NCBI RefSeq assembly: GCF_000420425.1 | Contig: NZ_ATUX01000005.1 | Location: forward strand, 186,001 to 250,000 | DNA length: 64,000 nt | DNA from: Schaalia vaccimaxillae DSM 15804 | GTDB lineage: Bacteria; Actinomycetota; Actinomycetes; Actinomycetales; Actinomycetaceae | Reading direction: 5' to 3' | Shown here: piece after piece, positions 24,950-34,659 of the stretch | Layout: the number at the start of each line of letters is the position of its first letter | Numbering within the stretch: position 1 is the first letter of the stretch | Made by a program: the position numbers and the translations under genes | Notes under the pieces: model-generated | Seen by the model: only the letters and a program-made list of their open reading frames with translations | The model's database searches: none | Told to the model about the DNA's origin: nothing

Positions 24950-27889
24950 ATGCTCGTCCTGATCGCCGTGCACCTGTGCGCTGCGATCCTGGCGGCTCCC
25001 CTCGTGGCCAAGTTGGGGCGACGTAGCCTCGCGCTCCTAGCTGTCGCGCCGGCAGCCGCCGTCGTATATACGCTGACCCAGGCTCCGATGATTTTGTCTG
25101 GCGAGGCGATTACTCGAAGCGTGCCATGGGTGCCGGGCCTGGACCTATCGATCACCATGCGCATGGACTCTTTGTCGTGGGTGATGACCCTCATTGTTGG
25201 CGGCGTTGGGGCCGCGGTGTTGGTGTACGCCTCGCGCTACTTCACTGACTCCTCGCAAGGTTTACGCAGATTCGCCGCGGTCTTCACAGCCTTCGTCGCA
25301 GCCATGCTGGGCCTGGTCAACGTCGACCATTCAATGGGCCTCTACGTATTTTGGGAAGCGACCTCTATTTTGTCCTTCCTGCTGATCGGCCACCACTACG
25401 ACCGCAGGCCGGCGCGTCTGGCGGCCCGCCAAGCCCTGTTGGTGACCTCATCGGGATCCCTGGCAATGTTCGCCGGATTCGTCATGCTGGCCCATGCTCC
25501 CGGCGGATCCTACAGTCTGTCCGAACTGGTCGAATCGGCGGCAATTGGCGGCCTCGCAGTTGGATCCGCCCAGGTCATTGTCGGTGCCCTACTCGTCTTG
25601 GCGGGAGCCTTCTCCAAGTCAGCGTTGGTTCCCACCCATTTTTGGCTCCCAGGTGCAATGGCCGCACCAACCCCCGTTTCTGCCTACCTTCACGCAGCAG
25701 CCATGGTCAAAGCCGGCGTGTACCTGGTGGCACGCCTGACTCCCGGGCTGACCAACATCGATGCCTGGTCTCCCGTCATCGTCATATTCGGCTTGACGAC
25801 GATGATTGTGGGCGGCTGGAGGGCCCTTAAACAATTCGACCTCAAACTCGTCCTCGCCTATGGCACTGTTTCCCAGCTTGGCCTCATTACTGCAGCTGTT
25901 GGTTACGGCAGCGCATCCGTGGCGGCAGCGGGTATCACCATGCTGGTCGCCCACGCTTTCTTCAAATCGACCCTGTTCCTCATCGTCGGAGCCGTCGAAT
26001 CAGCCACCGGAACTCGTGATCTCAGGCGCCTATCGGGCCTTGGTAAACGCAAGCCCGTACTCGCTGGGGCGGGGACGCTCGCGGCCGCATCGATGGCGGG
26101 CATTCCGCTGACTACCGGATACCTCGGTAAGGAAGCCTTCATTACAGCGCTGCTGCACGGAAGCGAAGCCGCGTGGTCTTCCCACACACTCGACCTACTC
26201 ATCTTGGCGGTGTTGGCCGTCGGATCGGTGCTGACGTCCGCCTACTCATGGCGAGCATGGTGGGGAGCTTTCGGGGTTCGTGATGTCCCAGCGGATCCAG
26301 AATCAGCCAACGAGGACGAGGGCGAGCACACCCAGGAAACGACCCACTGCCTGCCTACTCCACCCATGATGACTGTTTCGATTGGCATCCTGAGCTTGGG
26401 CGCCTTGGCCGGTTTGGCTCCGGCATTCCTGGAGAAGATCATCGTCCCAATTGGTGGCTCTACGCCAGGCACTGCCCACTTGGCGTGGTGGTCGGGGTGG
26501 GGGCCTGCCTCGGTAACCGGCGCAATCTTGGCAGTTGCTGCGGTGCTGGCTTGGCGAGCCAAAGGCGTTGAATCCTGGCAGCTCAAACACACCGTCCCGC
26601 TTCGCGCCACCGAGATCTACGCGTGGAGTCTACGCGAAATTGAGATTGTGTCGGCGAGTATTACTCACCGGATTCAACGCGGTTCCCTCCCGTGGGACCT
26701 TTCAACGATTTTTGTCACCTTCGTAGCCCTCGTTGGTTCTGCCTTAGTCCTGCACACACCCAGTAATTTGACCATCCGCTGGGCGGACTCTTGGGTGCAA
26801 ATCGTCCTTGCCCTTGTCATCATCGTGGCTGCCGTGGGTACTGTGCGTTCGCGAGGGCGCCTGCGAGCCGTTGTTGCGCTCGGTGCTGTCGGTTTGGGGG
26901 TCGCGGTGCTTTTTGCTTCCCAAGGGGCTCCTGATCTGGCAATCACCCAGGTCGTGGTCGAGGCCGTATCCATCATTGTCTTTGTCCTGGTTCTACGCCG
27001 GCTGCCCCGATTCTTCTCTGACCGACCACTGGCAAGAAGCCGCTGGTGGCGCCTGGTTGTGGCTGTCGCAGTGGGCAGCACAGTGGTCATCGCTGGGCTT
27101 TTTGCCTCCTCGTCCAGGATCCACAATCCCGTCTCTGAAATCATGCCCAATGAAGCCAAAGAGTTCGGGCACGGTCTCAATATTGTCAATGTCATCCTGG
27201 TTGATATTCGAGCGTGGGATACCGTTGGGGAACTCTCAGTGCTGTTAGTGATCGCAACGGGCGTTGCTTCTCTGCTGTATGTGCGTGCACGCTCAGGCAG
27301 GATCGAGAGGGCACCGTCTGCTCCCAACGGACATGAGGCATCCGGTGGTCAAACTCCGCGGGCATTCCTACGAGGCGTGATTGCCCTAGAGCAGCAAGAC
27401 CGTTCCATCGTCCTCGAAGTTGTCACGCGTCTGCTCTTCCCCACGATGCTCGTCATTTCTGTGTGGCTGCTGATGATCGGCCACAATAACCCCGGTGGAG
27501 GCTTTGCCGGCGGAGTTGTTGCAGGCCTGGCCTTCGTTCTGCGCTACCTGGCCGGTGGACGCCACGAACTGGGCGAAGCTATGCCGATCCCCGCTGGACG
27601 CATCCTTGGCCTCGGCCTCTTCATTGCCGGAGCCTCAGCCATGGCACCCCTGCTCTTTGGGAACGCAGTCCTCGAATCCGTGGCGGTCGACCTCGACCTC
27701 GGACTGCTCGGCCACCTGCACTTCACCACCGCGATGGTCCTCGATGTCGGCGTCTATGTCCTAGTGGTCGGGCTGATCCTTGACCTCATTAGCGCTACCG
27801 GCTCCCAGATTGACCGCGACCCGGAAGAACCAGATGGCACCGAGGGCCTGCGAGATGAGGCAGTGACGCAGAAAGCAGGTGTCCAATGA
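24950..27889 (+). CDS. mnhA: Mrp-type Na+/H+ antiporter subunit A with fused subunit B domain
   Basis: This 979-residue membrane protein is the largest subunit of the multi-protein Mrp/Mnh cation/proton antiporter. Residues 1 to about 620 resemble the proton-pumping NuoL-like core (GLYVFWEATSILSFLLIG; KSALVPTHFWLPGAMAAPTP with its conserved Lys and His; HAFFKSTLFLIVGA). An MnhA C-terminal region with APDLAITQVVVEA follows. The last ~150 residues (TRLLFPTMLVISVWLLMIGH, NNPGGGFAGG and following) are an entire MnhB subunit. No separate mnhB exists, so A and B are one polypeptide, as in several Actinobacteria. The start has GAGGAG upstream. The gene overlaps mnhC by four bases. Confidence 0.93.
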   Translation: MLVLIAVHLCAAILAAPLVAKLGRRSLALLAVAPAAAVVYTLTQAPMILSGEAITRSVPWVPGLDLSITMRMDSLSWVMTLIVGGVGAAVLVYASRYFTDSSQGLRRFAAVFTAFVAAMLGLVNVDHSMGLYVFWEATSILSFLLIGHHYDRRPARLAARQALLVTSSGSLAMFAGFVMLAHAPGGSYSLSELVESAAIGGLAVGSAQVIVGALLVLAGAFSKSALVPTHFWLPGAMAAPTPVSAYLHAAAMVKAGVYLVARLTPGLTNIDAWSPVIVIFGLTTMIVGGWRALKQFDLKLVLAYGTVSQLGLITAAVGYGSASVAAAGITMLVAHAFFKSTLFLIVGAVESATGTRDLRRLSGLGKRKPVLAGAGTLAAASMAGIPLTTGYLGKEAFITALLHGSEAAWSSHTLDLLILAVLAVGSVLTSAYSWRAWWGAFGVRDVPADPESANEDEGEHTQETTHCLPTPPMMTVSIGILSLGALAGLAPAFLEKIIVPIGGSTPGTAHLAWWSGWGPASVTGAILAVAAVLAWRAKGVESWQLKHTVPLRATEIYAWSLREIEIVSASITHRIQRGSLPWDLSTIFVTFVALVGSALVLHTPSNLTIRWADSWVQIVLALVIIVAAVGTVRSRGRLRAVVALGAVGLGVAVLFASQGAPDLAITQVVVEAVSIIVFVLVLRRLPRFFSDRPLARSRWWRLVVAVAVGSTVVIAGLFASSSRIHNPVSEIMPNEAKEFGHGLNIVNVILVDIRAWDTVGELSVLLVIATGVASLLYVRARSGRIERAPSAPNGHEASGGQTPRAFLRGVIALEQQDRSIVLEVVTRLLFPTMLVISVWLLMIGHNNPGGGFAGGVVAGLAFVLRYLAGGRHELGEAMPIPAGRILGLGLFIAGASAMAPLLFGNAVLESVAVDLDLGLLGHLHFTTAMVLDVGVYVLVVGLILDLISATGSQIDRDPEEPDGTEGLRDEAVTQKAGVQ

Positions 27890-28362
27890 ACGGACCATCT
27901 GTTGTCCTCATCCTCGTCGCGGGGGTTCTAGCTGGCGCCGGCGTCTATTTGATTCTTGAGCGAAGCTTGTCCCGGATCTTTATCGGATTGGGGCTACTGA
28001 CTCATGGCGTCAATGTGCTTCTTCTGGCTGGTGGGGGAGCGGCGGGACGCCCACCTCTATTGGGGAGCGAGGACGAGGCTGCTATTGCTGATCCTCTTCC
28101 TCAAGCCATGATGCTCACCGCCATTGTCCTATCCCTTGGAACAACAGCTTTCGGGTTGGCCTTGGCGTATCGTCAGTGGCGACTGACTGGCCACGATGAA
28201 GTCGTTGATGACATTGAAGATCGGCTCCTGGCCGAACGTAGCCTCGACGATTTCGCCAACGATGAGGAAACGACCGGAGACGAGGACGCCGACATTAACT
28301 ACGACCGCGATGAAGAAGACGCCCCCGACGCGCAGGACTGGAAGCAGGAGGAGACGCGATGA
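27886..28362 (+). CDS. mnhC: Mrp-type Na+/H+ antiporter subunit C
   Basis: This 158-residue NuoK-like membrane subunit has three spans. The conserved core includes SRIFIGLGLLTHGVNVLLL and DPLPQAMMLTAIVLSLGTTA, with the Gly-His-Asn features of the family. MnhC is usually about 110-115 residues; here the last ~45 residues are a strongly acidic tail (DDFANDEETTGDEDADIN region) that would lie in the cytoplasm. It overlaps mnhA and mnhD by four bases on each side (ATGA), implying coupled translation. Confidence 0.92.
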   Translation: MNGPSVVLILVAGVLAGAGVYLILERSLSRIFIGLGLLTHGVNVLLLAGGGAAGRPPLLGSEDEAAIADPLPQAMMLTAIVLSLGTTAFGLALAYRQWRLTGHDEVVDDIEDRLLAERSLDDFANDEETTGDEDADINYDRDEEDAPDAQDWKQEETR

Positions 28363-30110
28363 GCCAATTCTCCTGGTTACTGCCCGTACCCGTTCTCCTG
28401 CCGCTGCTGGCGGCAGGCCTCGCCCTCGTGCTTGGACGTTGGCCGCGAGCCCAAAAGACCATCGCTTTGGTTGCCCTCACGATCACCACTATCGTCTCGG
28501 CGGTGCTGGCAGCCGCAGCCAACGAAGGCCCAGTGGTCCTCGATGTTGGCAACTGGGCGGCGCCCATTGGCATCACACTGGTAGCTGACAGACTTGCGGC
28601 CACAATGCTTCTGGTCAGTCAGATTGTCACCCTGGCGGTCCTCATCTATTCGATGGCGCAGTCAGTCATTGACGAGAACCCTCAAACGCCTGTTGCCATC
28701 TACTTTCCGACCTTCCTCATACTGTCAGCTGGGGTAGCCAATGCGTTCCTGACCGGAGACCTCTTCAATCTCTACGTCGGTTTTGAGATCCTCCTAGCAG
28801 CATCCTTCGTTCTCATCACCTTGGGAGCCACACGAGGGAGAATCCGAGCTGGCACGGTTTATGTTGTTGTCTCCCTGGTGTCGTCCGCAATTTTCTTAGC
28901 TGGCGTTGCTTTAACCTATGCCGCTACGGGCACTATCAATATGGCGCAGCTTGCCCAGCGCCTACCCGAAATTGACCCGGGTACATCGCTGATGATCCAG
29001 GTTGTGCTCTTGACAGCCTTCGGGATTAAAGCCGCGATTTTTCCTCTCCACGCGTGGCTACCTGACTCCTACCCGACTGCGCCAGCACCGGTGACCGCAG
29101 TGTTCGCGGGCCTCATGACGAAAGTCGGTGTCTACGGGCTGATCCGACTTCAAGTCCTACTCTTCCCCGAGGGCCGTCTGACCACGCTGTTGACCATTAT
29201 CGGAATTGCCACCATGCTGCTGGGAATTGTCGGAGCCGTAGCCCAGGACGACATCAAGCGACTCCTGTCCTTCACTCTTGTTAGCCACATCGGCTTCATG
29301 ATCTGGGGCCTAGCCCTCGTAGACGAGGTCGGGTTGGCGTCAACCATCTACTACGCCGCCCACCACATCCTGGTCCAGACGACGCTCTTCCTCATCGCTG
29401 GGCTGATTGAACGCAAAACAGGGACCACGTCGCTGGCCCGTTTGTTCGGCTTGTATCGCACAACGCCGGTGATTGCCGTGCTCTTCCTGATCGCCGGCAT
29501 CAACTTGATAGGCATCCCACCCTTGACGGGATTCATTGGCAAACTTGGGCTGGCACGCGCCTCAGTCGAAGCAGCAACACTGCAAGCGTGGCTGCTACTG
29601 GGCGCAGGAATGGTCACTTCCTTCCTCACCCTCTATGCCGTCATTAAGTGGTGGAACCTGGCGTTTTGGCAGTCCGACGAAGACTCGCAGTCCTACCTGA
29701 GCAACACGAATGTGCGCCCAGATGCCACCGATCGAGTCAAGCGGCGAGCCGAAAAGCAACTGGAGCGAGCACGCCAAGCTCACCGCTCAGTGGCTGCACC
29801 CTCGCAATCCGCTTCGGTTCTGTCACGAACAGAAGCAGAAATGGGTCAGTCAACGAACTCGCGAATTATGTACGGCGTGGTCATTGGGCTCATCGGTGTT
29901 CAAGCCGCCATGGCGATCTGGTCGGGCTCCGTGTGGGATTACGTAGAACGTGCAGCTCAAGATCAGCGAGCAGGCACTCCCTATGTGACCGCTGTTTTGG
30001 GTGAGGACGGACGAGGCTCAGGTAACTCGGATGAAAAGTCCGGAGGTACCAAGACCACGGAAGGTGCACCAGATCCGACCGCACCCCAATCTGAGGGAGG
30101 AGCGCGATGA
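28359..30110 (+). CDS. mnhD: Mrp-type Na+/H+ antiporter subunit D
   Basis: This 583-residue NuoM/N-like subunit has about 14 spans. Key motifs are DLFNLYVGFEILLAASFVLI (conserved Glu), KAAIFPLHAWLPDSYPTAPA (conserved Lys and His of the proton channel), and DDIKRLLSFTLVSHIGFM. A C-terminal extension follows the last conserved span, with a basic stretch (RVKRRAEKQLERARQ), one more span and a Gly/Ser/Asp tail. It is translationally coupled to mnhC and mnhE by four-base overlaps. With the NuoL-like A subunit it forms the antiport machinery. Confidence 0.93.
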   Translation: MSQFSWLLPVPVLLPLLAAGLALVLGRWPRAQKTIALVALTITTIVSAVLAAAANEGPVVLDVGNWAAPIGITLVADRLAATMLLVSQIVTLAVLIYSMAQSVIDENPQTPVAIYFPTFLILSAGVANAFLTGDLFNLYVGFEILLAASFVLITLGATRGRIRAGTVYVVVSLVSSAIFLAGVALTYAATGTINMAQLAQRLPEIDPGTSLMIQVVLLTAFGIKAAIFPLHAWLPDSYPTAPAPVTAVFAGLMTKVGVYGLIRLQVLLFPEGRLTTLLTIIGIATMLLGIVGAVAQDDIKRLLSFTLVSHIGFMIWGLALVDEVGLASTIYYAAHHILVQTTLFLIAGLIERKTGTTSLARLFGLYRTTPVIAVLFLIAGINLIGIPPLTGFIGKLGLARASVEAATLQAWLLLGAGMVTSFLTLYAVIKWWNLAFWQSDEDSQSYLSNTNVRPDATDRVKRRAEKQLERARQAHRSVAAPSQSASVLSRTEAEMGQSTNSRIMYGVVIGLIGVQAAMAIWSGSVWDYVERAAQDQRAGTPYVTAVLGEDGRGSGNSDEKSGGTKTTEGAPDPTAPQSEGGAR

Positions 30111-30646
30111 ATGTTCGACAGCGAGTCCGCTCCGTGTCACCCATGATGACCCTGTGGCTGACCCTGGTGTGGCTGGCTCTTTTCAGTAGCGTTGAACCCC
30201 TCATTGTGATCGCCGGTGTCCTGGTGGCGATTGCCATCCAGTGGTTCCTCCCGATGCCTCGCACGGCCACCAGGTGGCGGCCACGCCCCCTGGCCCTTAT
30301 TCGCCTCATGGTGGTTTTTGTCCGAGACGTCATCGTCTCTGGCCTACAGGTCACGTGGATCATCTTGTCGGGACGCAAGGTCGACAACGGCATCGTCAGG
30401 GTGGACTTAAGATCCTCCGACCCTGTTCACTTAACAATCCTGTCAGCTATGACGTCACTGGTGCCCGGGTCCATTGTGATTCGCATTGAATCGGAAGCTC
30501 CGCGACTCTATCTGCACATCCTCGATATGGAACGTCAAGGCGGGGCGGACAATGTGCGTCGCAGGACCCTGGCTCAAGAGGAACGCATCTTGCGGGCCAT
30601 CGCCCCGCCTGAACTGTTCGAACCGGCACTCAAGGAGGACCGATGA
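30107..30646 (+). CDS. mnhE: Mrp-type Na+/H+ antiporter subunit E
   Basis: This 179-residue membrane subunit has two to three N-terminal spans and a C-terminal domain with VDLRSSDPVHLTILSAMTSL then VPGSIVIRIE and LYLHILDM. These correspond to the conserved MnhE features (L-x-N-x-I-T-L-T-P-G-T). The T-L-T-P-G-T core is seen here as TSLVPGS. It is needed for assembly and function of the antiporter complex. It overlaps both neighbours by four bases. Confidence 0.9.
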   Translation: MNVRQRVRSVSPMMTLWLTLVWLALFSSVEPLIVIAGVLVAIAIQWFLPMPRTATRWRPRPLALIRLMVVFVRDVIVSGLQVTWIILSGRKVDNGIVRVDLRSSDPVHLTILSAMTSLVPGSIVIRIESEAPRLYLHILDMERQGGADNVRRRTLAQEERILRAIAPPELFEPALKEDR

Positions 30647-31029
30647 GCGTCTTAGATGTCGTGCACGCTCTCGCCCTTGCCATGGCAGCCACGGCCGCCC
30701 TGCTGACATTGGTGCGTATTAGCCGCGGGCCCACACTTTTGGATCGAGCCATTGCCAATGATGTGCTCGCTGCTTCGGGTATCGCCATTCTCGCTGTCAT
30801 GGTCGTGACCTGGGCGCGCGACGAATTGGCGATGGTCATGCTCCTATTCGCGATCACAGGATTCTTCGGGTCAATCGTCATTGCCCGTTTCGTCAGGCCC
30901 GAAAGCGCCGATGAGCGACGAATCCTCACGCCTGAGGAAGCAGCCGAACAGATACGCGTGAGAGAAGAAGAAGCACTCCAAGCAGAGTTGGATGAAGCCA
31001 AAGACGCTGAGGAGGCAGCCCATGAATGA
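30643..31029 (+). CDS. mnhF: Mrp-type Na+/H+ antiporter subunit F
   Basis: This 128-residue membrane protein has three spans and the family core RISRGPTLLDRAIANDVLA, including the R-G-P-T-x-x-D-R signature. The C-terminal ~35 residues are highly charged (EEAAEQIRVREEEALQAELD) and probably helical, longer than in the usual ~90-residue MnhF. It overlaps mnhE by four and mnhG by eight bases. Confidence 0.92.
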   Translation: MSVLDVVHALALAMAATAALLTLVRISRGPTLLDRAIANDVLAASGIAILAVMVVTWARDELAMVMLLFAITGFFGSIVIARFVRPESADERRILTPEEAAEQIRVREEEALQAELDEAKDAEEAAHE

Positions 31030-31390
31030 TCTGACCTCGTGGATTGGTGCACTCCTGATCCTCATTGGTGTGGGCTTCACCCTGGTCGCCGCTATTGGCT
31101 TAGTTCGGATGAATGACCCGTGGACCCGAATGCATGCTGCATCGAAACCTCAACTGCTCGGACTAATGCTGGTGTGCGCCGGAATTGTCATTGAACGGTG
31201 GAGCCTGACCTGGCTTGTCCTTTCAACCGTTATCGTGATCTTGCAGGTCATCACCGCGCCGGTTGGATCCCACCTGATTGCGTGCGCTGCGGAAAAGACC
31301 GGCACCGGTCACTCGCACTCCGGCGACGACCTGGTTGAAAATGATCTGAGTGCTGACCGGCCGAACTACGAACGGCCAAACAACCGGTGA
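31022..31390 (+). CDS. mnhG: Mrp-type Na+/H+ antiporter subunit G
   Basis: This 122-residue protein has three spans and the conserved segment VAAIGLVRMNDPWTRMHAAS then KPQLLGLML, diagnostic of MnhG/MrpG. I chose ATG 31022, which overlaps the end of mnhF by eight bases; the earlier in-frame ATG at 30992 would add residues lying wholly inside mnhF. The tail is His/Asp/Asn-rich. It ends the antiporter set. No terminator is visible before the RNB gene that starts 31 bases downstream. Confidence 0.9.
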   Translation: MNDLTSWIGALLILIGVGFTLVAAIGLVRMNDPWTRMHAASKPQLLGLMLVCAGIVIERWSLTWLVLSTVIVILQVITAPVGSHLIACAAEKTGTGHSHSGDDLVENDLSADRPNYERPNNR

Positions 31391-31420
31391 ACGAGGCCGG
31401 CCCACCCGAGAGGCAATGAC

Positions 31421-33181
31421 ATGGTTCAACTCCACCGACTCCGACTCAGCATCGATGATTCCTCCCTCATACCGGTTCTCAACTCGATCCGTGCCGAACT
31501 TGAGTTACCCGAATCCTTTCCGCCTGATGTATTGGCCCAGGCCGAACGGGCATGCGAGCAATGGGAACAATTCCTCGAGGCAGTTGGTAGAACCAACCCA
31601 CTCTCCTTGGATGACGACTCATCGGAGCGCCAGCTGTCCTACGCCCAGCTCGTCACCTTCAAAGACGTGGCATTGCCTGCTCACGCCGGCGTCTTCCCTG
31701 ACCTCGACCCGCAGGCCCTACCTCGTTTGGACGCGACTCACATCCCGTTCGTCACCATCGACCCGGAGGGCTCGCGCGACCTGGACCAAGCTGTCCACTT
31801 CCATCGGATCCGCCCCGATGATGCCACTGCCCCTGAAGGTGGGGCCGTCCTCATCACCTACGCAATCGCATCCTTGGCAACTTTCGTGCCCGCCGGATCT
31901 GCCCTTGACCAGGAGGTTCGCTCGCGTGGCCTGACCGTATACCTGCCCGACGAATCTACGCCCCTGCATCCGCCGGTACTGTCCGAGGACGCGGCCTCGC
32001 TTCTACCCGGACAAGTAGCTCCGGCTTGCGTATGGCAGATCGTCCTCGACGAGGACGGCCGCCACCTGTCCGCAACCGTACGCAGGGCCTTGGCTCGCTC
32101 ACGCTCTCAGCTCACCTACGAACAGGTTCACGAGAGTTGGCGACGCTCAACGCCATTGCCTAATACTCCGGCTGACATGGTTGAACTACTCCAAGAAGTT
32201 GGCAACCAACGTCGCAGGATCGAAACGGAGCGCGGCGGAGTGTCCTCGCCAACCCCCGAACAAGAGATTGTGCGACACAAGGACACGGACGGTTCGAGCC
32301 GCTATCGCTTGGAGTTTCGAGCAAATACTCCCGCGGAGGAATGGAATGCGCAGATCAGTTTGCTCACCGGAATATGTGCTGCTGAAAAAATGCGGGCTGC
32401 TGGCCTAGCGATCTTGCGAACAGTGCCGGCTGCCGACGATTTTTCTTTCAGGCGTCTTCGCTCAGTGGCTAGGCTTTTACATGTGGAATGGCCGTCGAAG
32501 ATGCCGTACTCGGACTTGGTTCCCACACTAGATCCGCGCGATTCTCAGCATGCATCTTTCCTTCTTCAGGCGATGAGTCTGTACAGGGGTGCCGCCTACC
32601 AGGTGTTTGCTCGCCATCCGAAAGAAGGGCAAGCGGCTTTTCCCGCTCCAGGAGACGCCCAGTCTCAGCATGCTGCGATTGCCGCCGAATACGGGCATGC
32701 AACGGCTCCGCTGCGCCGCCTCGTGGATCGGTGGACTTCGGAGATATGCCTGAGCTACGACCAGGGTGTGCCCATCCCAACGTGGTTGGGTGACTCCATT
32801 GACGACATTCCTGGGCTTATGGCCGAGGCCGGACAGCGGGCCTCCGCTGCTGAACGGGCAGCCGTTGCGGCGACCAGCGCCAAGATTTTATCCGGACACG
32901 AAGGGGAACTTTTCCACGGCGTTATTACGGAAAGGCGCGGGCAGGAGCGAGGGCGTGACCACGGACCGCGCTCCGAACGACCCACAGGTGAGGAACGCCA
33001 GGACGAAGAGCAGGGGGAACGAGGAAAAGTCATGGTCGTTGAACCGGCTGTCATGGCCACGGTGGTTGCGCTGCAGGTTGACGACAACCTGCCGCTTGGG
33101 GAAGAAACCGATGTGCGCCTGGACTTGGCTGATGTGACTCAACGTAAGGTCCGATTTACCTGGACCGAAGGCATGGAGTGA
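31421..33181 (+). CDS. RNase II/R-family ribonuclease (RNB domain)
   Basis: This 586-residue 3'-5' exoribonuclease has the RNB domain from about residue 105 to 440. The metal-binding active site is FVTIDPEGSRDLDQAV, with Asp114, Asp120 and Asp122. The last position is Gln where E. coli enzymes have Asp, which is common in short actinobacterial RNB proteins. No N-terminal cold-shock domain is visible. The C-terminal part includes a basic and acidic low-complexity insert (ERRGQERGRDHGPRSERPTG) before a degraded S1-like end. It follows mnhG closely and may be read through from that operon. The likely role is RNA decay. Confidence 0.85.
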   Translation: MVQLHRLRLSIDDSSLIPVLNSIRAELELPESFPPDVLAQAERACEQWEQFLEAVGRTNPLSLDDDSSERQLSYAQLVTFKDVALPAHAGVFPDLDPQALPRLDATHIPFVTIDPEGSRDLDQAVHFHRIRPDDATAPEGGAVLITYAIASLATFVPAGSALDQEVRSRGLTVYLPDESTPLHPPVLSEDAASLLPGQVAPACVWQIVLDEDGRHLSATVRRALARSRSQLTYEQVHESWRRSTPLPNTPADMVELLQEVGNQRRRIETERGGVSSPTPEQEIVRHKDTDGSSRYRLEFRANTPAEEWNAQISLLTGICAAEKMRAAGLAILRTVPAADDFSFRRLRSVARLLHVEWPSKMPYSDLVPTLDPRDSQHASFLLQAMSLYRGAAYQVFARHPKEGQAAFPAPGDAQSQHAAIAAEYGHATAPLRRLVDRWTSEICLSYDQGVPIPTWLGDSIDDIPGLMAEAGQRASAAERAAVAATSAKILSGHEGELFHGVITERRGQERGRDHGPRSERPTGEERQDEEQGERGKVMVVEPAVMATVVALQVDDNLPLGEETDVRLDLADVTQRKVRFTWTEGME

Positions 33182-33324
33182 TGGAATTGGGGCCCAAGGT
33201 AGCCTGACTCACGTTGAAGGACCTGACCAGACCAGTCCGGCGTATGGCAAAGTTGACGTAGGACCCGCCGCACCCAACAACGGAAGGTGCGCGGCCTAGC
33301 CCTCGTCATGAATCAGGAGCCCCG

Positions 33325-34533
33325 ATGAGTCAGACCACCCCCCTCGACTACGCGTCCTCCGGCGTCGACACCGCTGCCGGTGACCGAGCCGTCGAACTGA
33401 TGAAGACAGCGGTTTCGCGAACCCACGATTCCACTGTCCTGGGCGCCACCGGTGGCTTTGCAGGAATGGTCGACGCGTCGGCTCTGCTGGGTATGGAAAA
33501 GCCCCTGCTCGCGACCTCTACTGACGGTGTGGGCACAAAAATTGCTATCGCCCAGGCCATGGATATTCACGATACTATTGGCCAAGACCTGGTGGGAATG
33601 GTTGTTGACGACATTGTCGTCATCGGTGCTCGCCCCGTCCTGATGACCGACTACATTGCGTGCGGGCGCGTCATCCCCGAGCGTATCGCTGCGATTGTGA
33701 CGGGTATTGCGCGGGCCTGCGAAGCAACTGGAACCCCTCTGATCGGTGGAGAAACAGCCGAACATCCCGGAGTAATGGATCCTGACGATTACGACATTGC
33801 CGGAGCTGCAACCGGAGTCGTGGATGCTTCAAAGGTGCTGGGCCCCGAGCGGGTTCGCGGCGGCGACGTCCTCATTGGCATGGCGTCTTCGGGCCTACAT
33901 TCCAACGGTTACTCGCTCGTGCGTTCCGTGGTGTCGCGCGTAGGACAGTCACTGGAAGCCCACATTGACGAGTTTGGGCGCACCCTCGGTGAGGAATTGT
34001 TAGAGCCGACCCGCCTGTACACGAAGCTTTGTTTGGATCTCATCGACCGATTCGGTGTCGGAGCGGGCGCGGAGGGCGCCGGGCAGGCTGATATTACTGG
34101 CAGGGCTGAGGCTGGTGAAACAACCGGCATCCACGCCCTGTCTCACGTCACTGGCGGCGGCTTAGGCGCAAACCTATCTCGAGTCCTGCCTGTCGGAGCT
34201 GTTGCTGACGTGGACCGCTCATCTTGGGCAGTGCCGCCGGTGTTCGACTGGGTCCGCCGAGGTGGCGACGTCACCTGGCAGGGTATGGAAGACTCCCTCA
34301 ACCTGGGTGTTGGCATGGTGGGCGTTGTTGGCGCTGATTGTGCAGACGCTGTTGTTGACGCTATTCGCGCAGCCGGAACCGATGCGTGGATTCTTGGCTC
34401 AGTGTCTATGGACCAGTCCGTTGCGGGAACGCCCAGCGGCGCAGTTGCTTCAGATGGGTCGCGAGTGATCTCGGGAACCAAGGGAGTCAACGCTGGTGCT
34501 GTTCGCCTGCATGGAAACTACCGCCTGGCTTGA
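33325..34533 (+). CDS. purM: Phosphoribosylformylglycinamidine cyclo-ligase (AIR synthetase)
   Basis: This 402-residue purine biosynthesis enzyme closes the imidazole ring of AIR using ATP. It has YASSGVDTAAGDRAVELMK at the N-terminus, LATSTDGVGTKI, the dimer/ATP segment DLVGMVVDDIVVIGARP, LIGGETAEHPGVM, and GLHSNGYSLVR followed by the C-terminal HVTGGGLGANLSRVLP. It is about 50 residues longer than the usual ~350 because of inserts, for example at about residues 250-275 (GAGAEGAGQADITGRAEAGE). AGGAG lies just upstream of the ATG. purF, which normally precedes purM in actinobacteria, is instead 14 kb away at 48658. Confidence 0.95.
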   Translation: MSQTTPLDYASSGVDTAAGDRAVELMKTAVSRTHDSTVLGATGGFAGMVDASALLGMEKPLLATSTDGVGTKIAIAQAMDIHDTIGQDLVGMVVDDIVVIGARPVLMTDYIACGRVIPERIAAIVTGIARACEATGTPLIGGETAEHPGVMDPDDYDIAGAATGVVDASKVLGPERVRGGDVLIGMASSGLHSNGYSLVRSVVSRVGQSLEAHIDEFGRTLGEELLEPTRLYTKLCLDLIDRFGVGAGAEGAGQADITGRAEAGETTGIHALSHVTGGGLGANLSRVLPVGAVADVDRSSWAVPPVFDWVRRGGDVTWQGMEDSLNLGVGMVGVVGADCADAVVDAIRAAGTDAWILGSVSMDQSVAGTPSGAVASDGSRVISGTKGVNAGAVRLHGNYRLA

Positions 34534-34549
34534 CTGCCGCCCCTTTGTC

Positions 34550-34622
34550 CGTCGAGAGCAGACTTTGTGGTCAAAATCAGCCCTTCTAGGAGGTTTTTTG
34601 ACCACAAAGTCTGCTTTCGGCG
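34550..34622. repeat. Dispersed ~75-bp palindrome, copy 2 (bidirectional terminator)
   Basis: The arms 34550-34579 and 34593-34622 are complementary with only two G-T pairs in the outer part; gactttgtggtcaaaa pairs perfectly with ttttgaccacaaagtc. The sequence of the arms (gagagcagactttgtggtca) matches copy 1 at 22160-22179. It separates the convergent purM and DUF3073 genes. Confidence 0.88.
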
Positions 34623-34659
34623 TGAAGCGTGAAAGGCGAGTCTTAGAGGCGGGGCTGCG

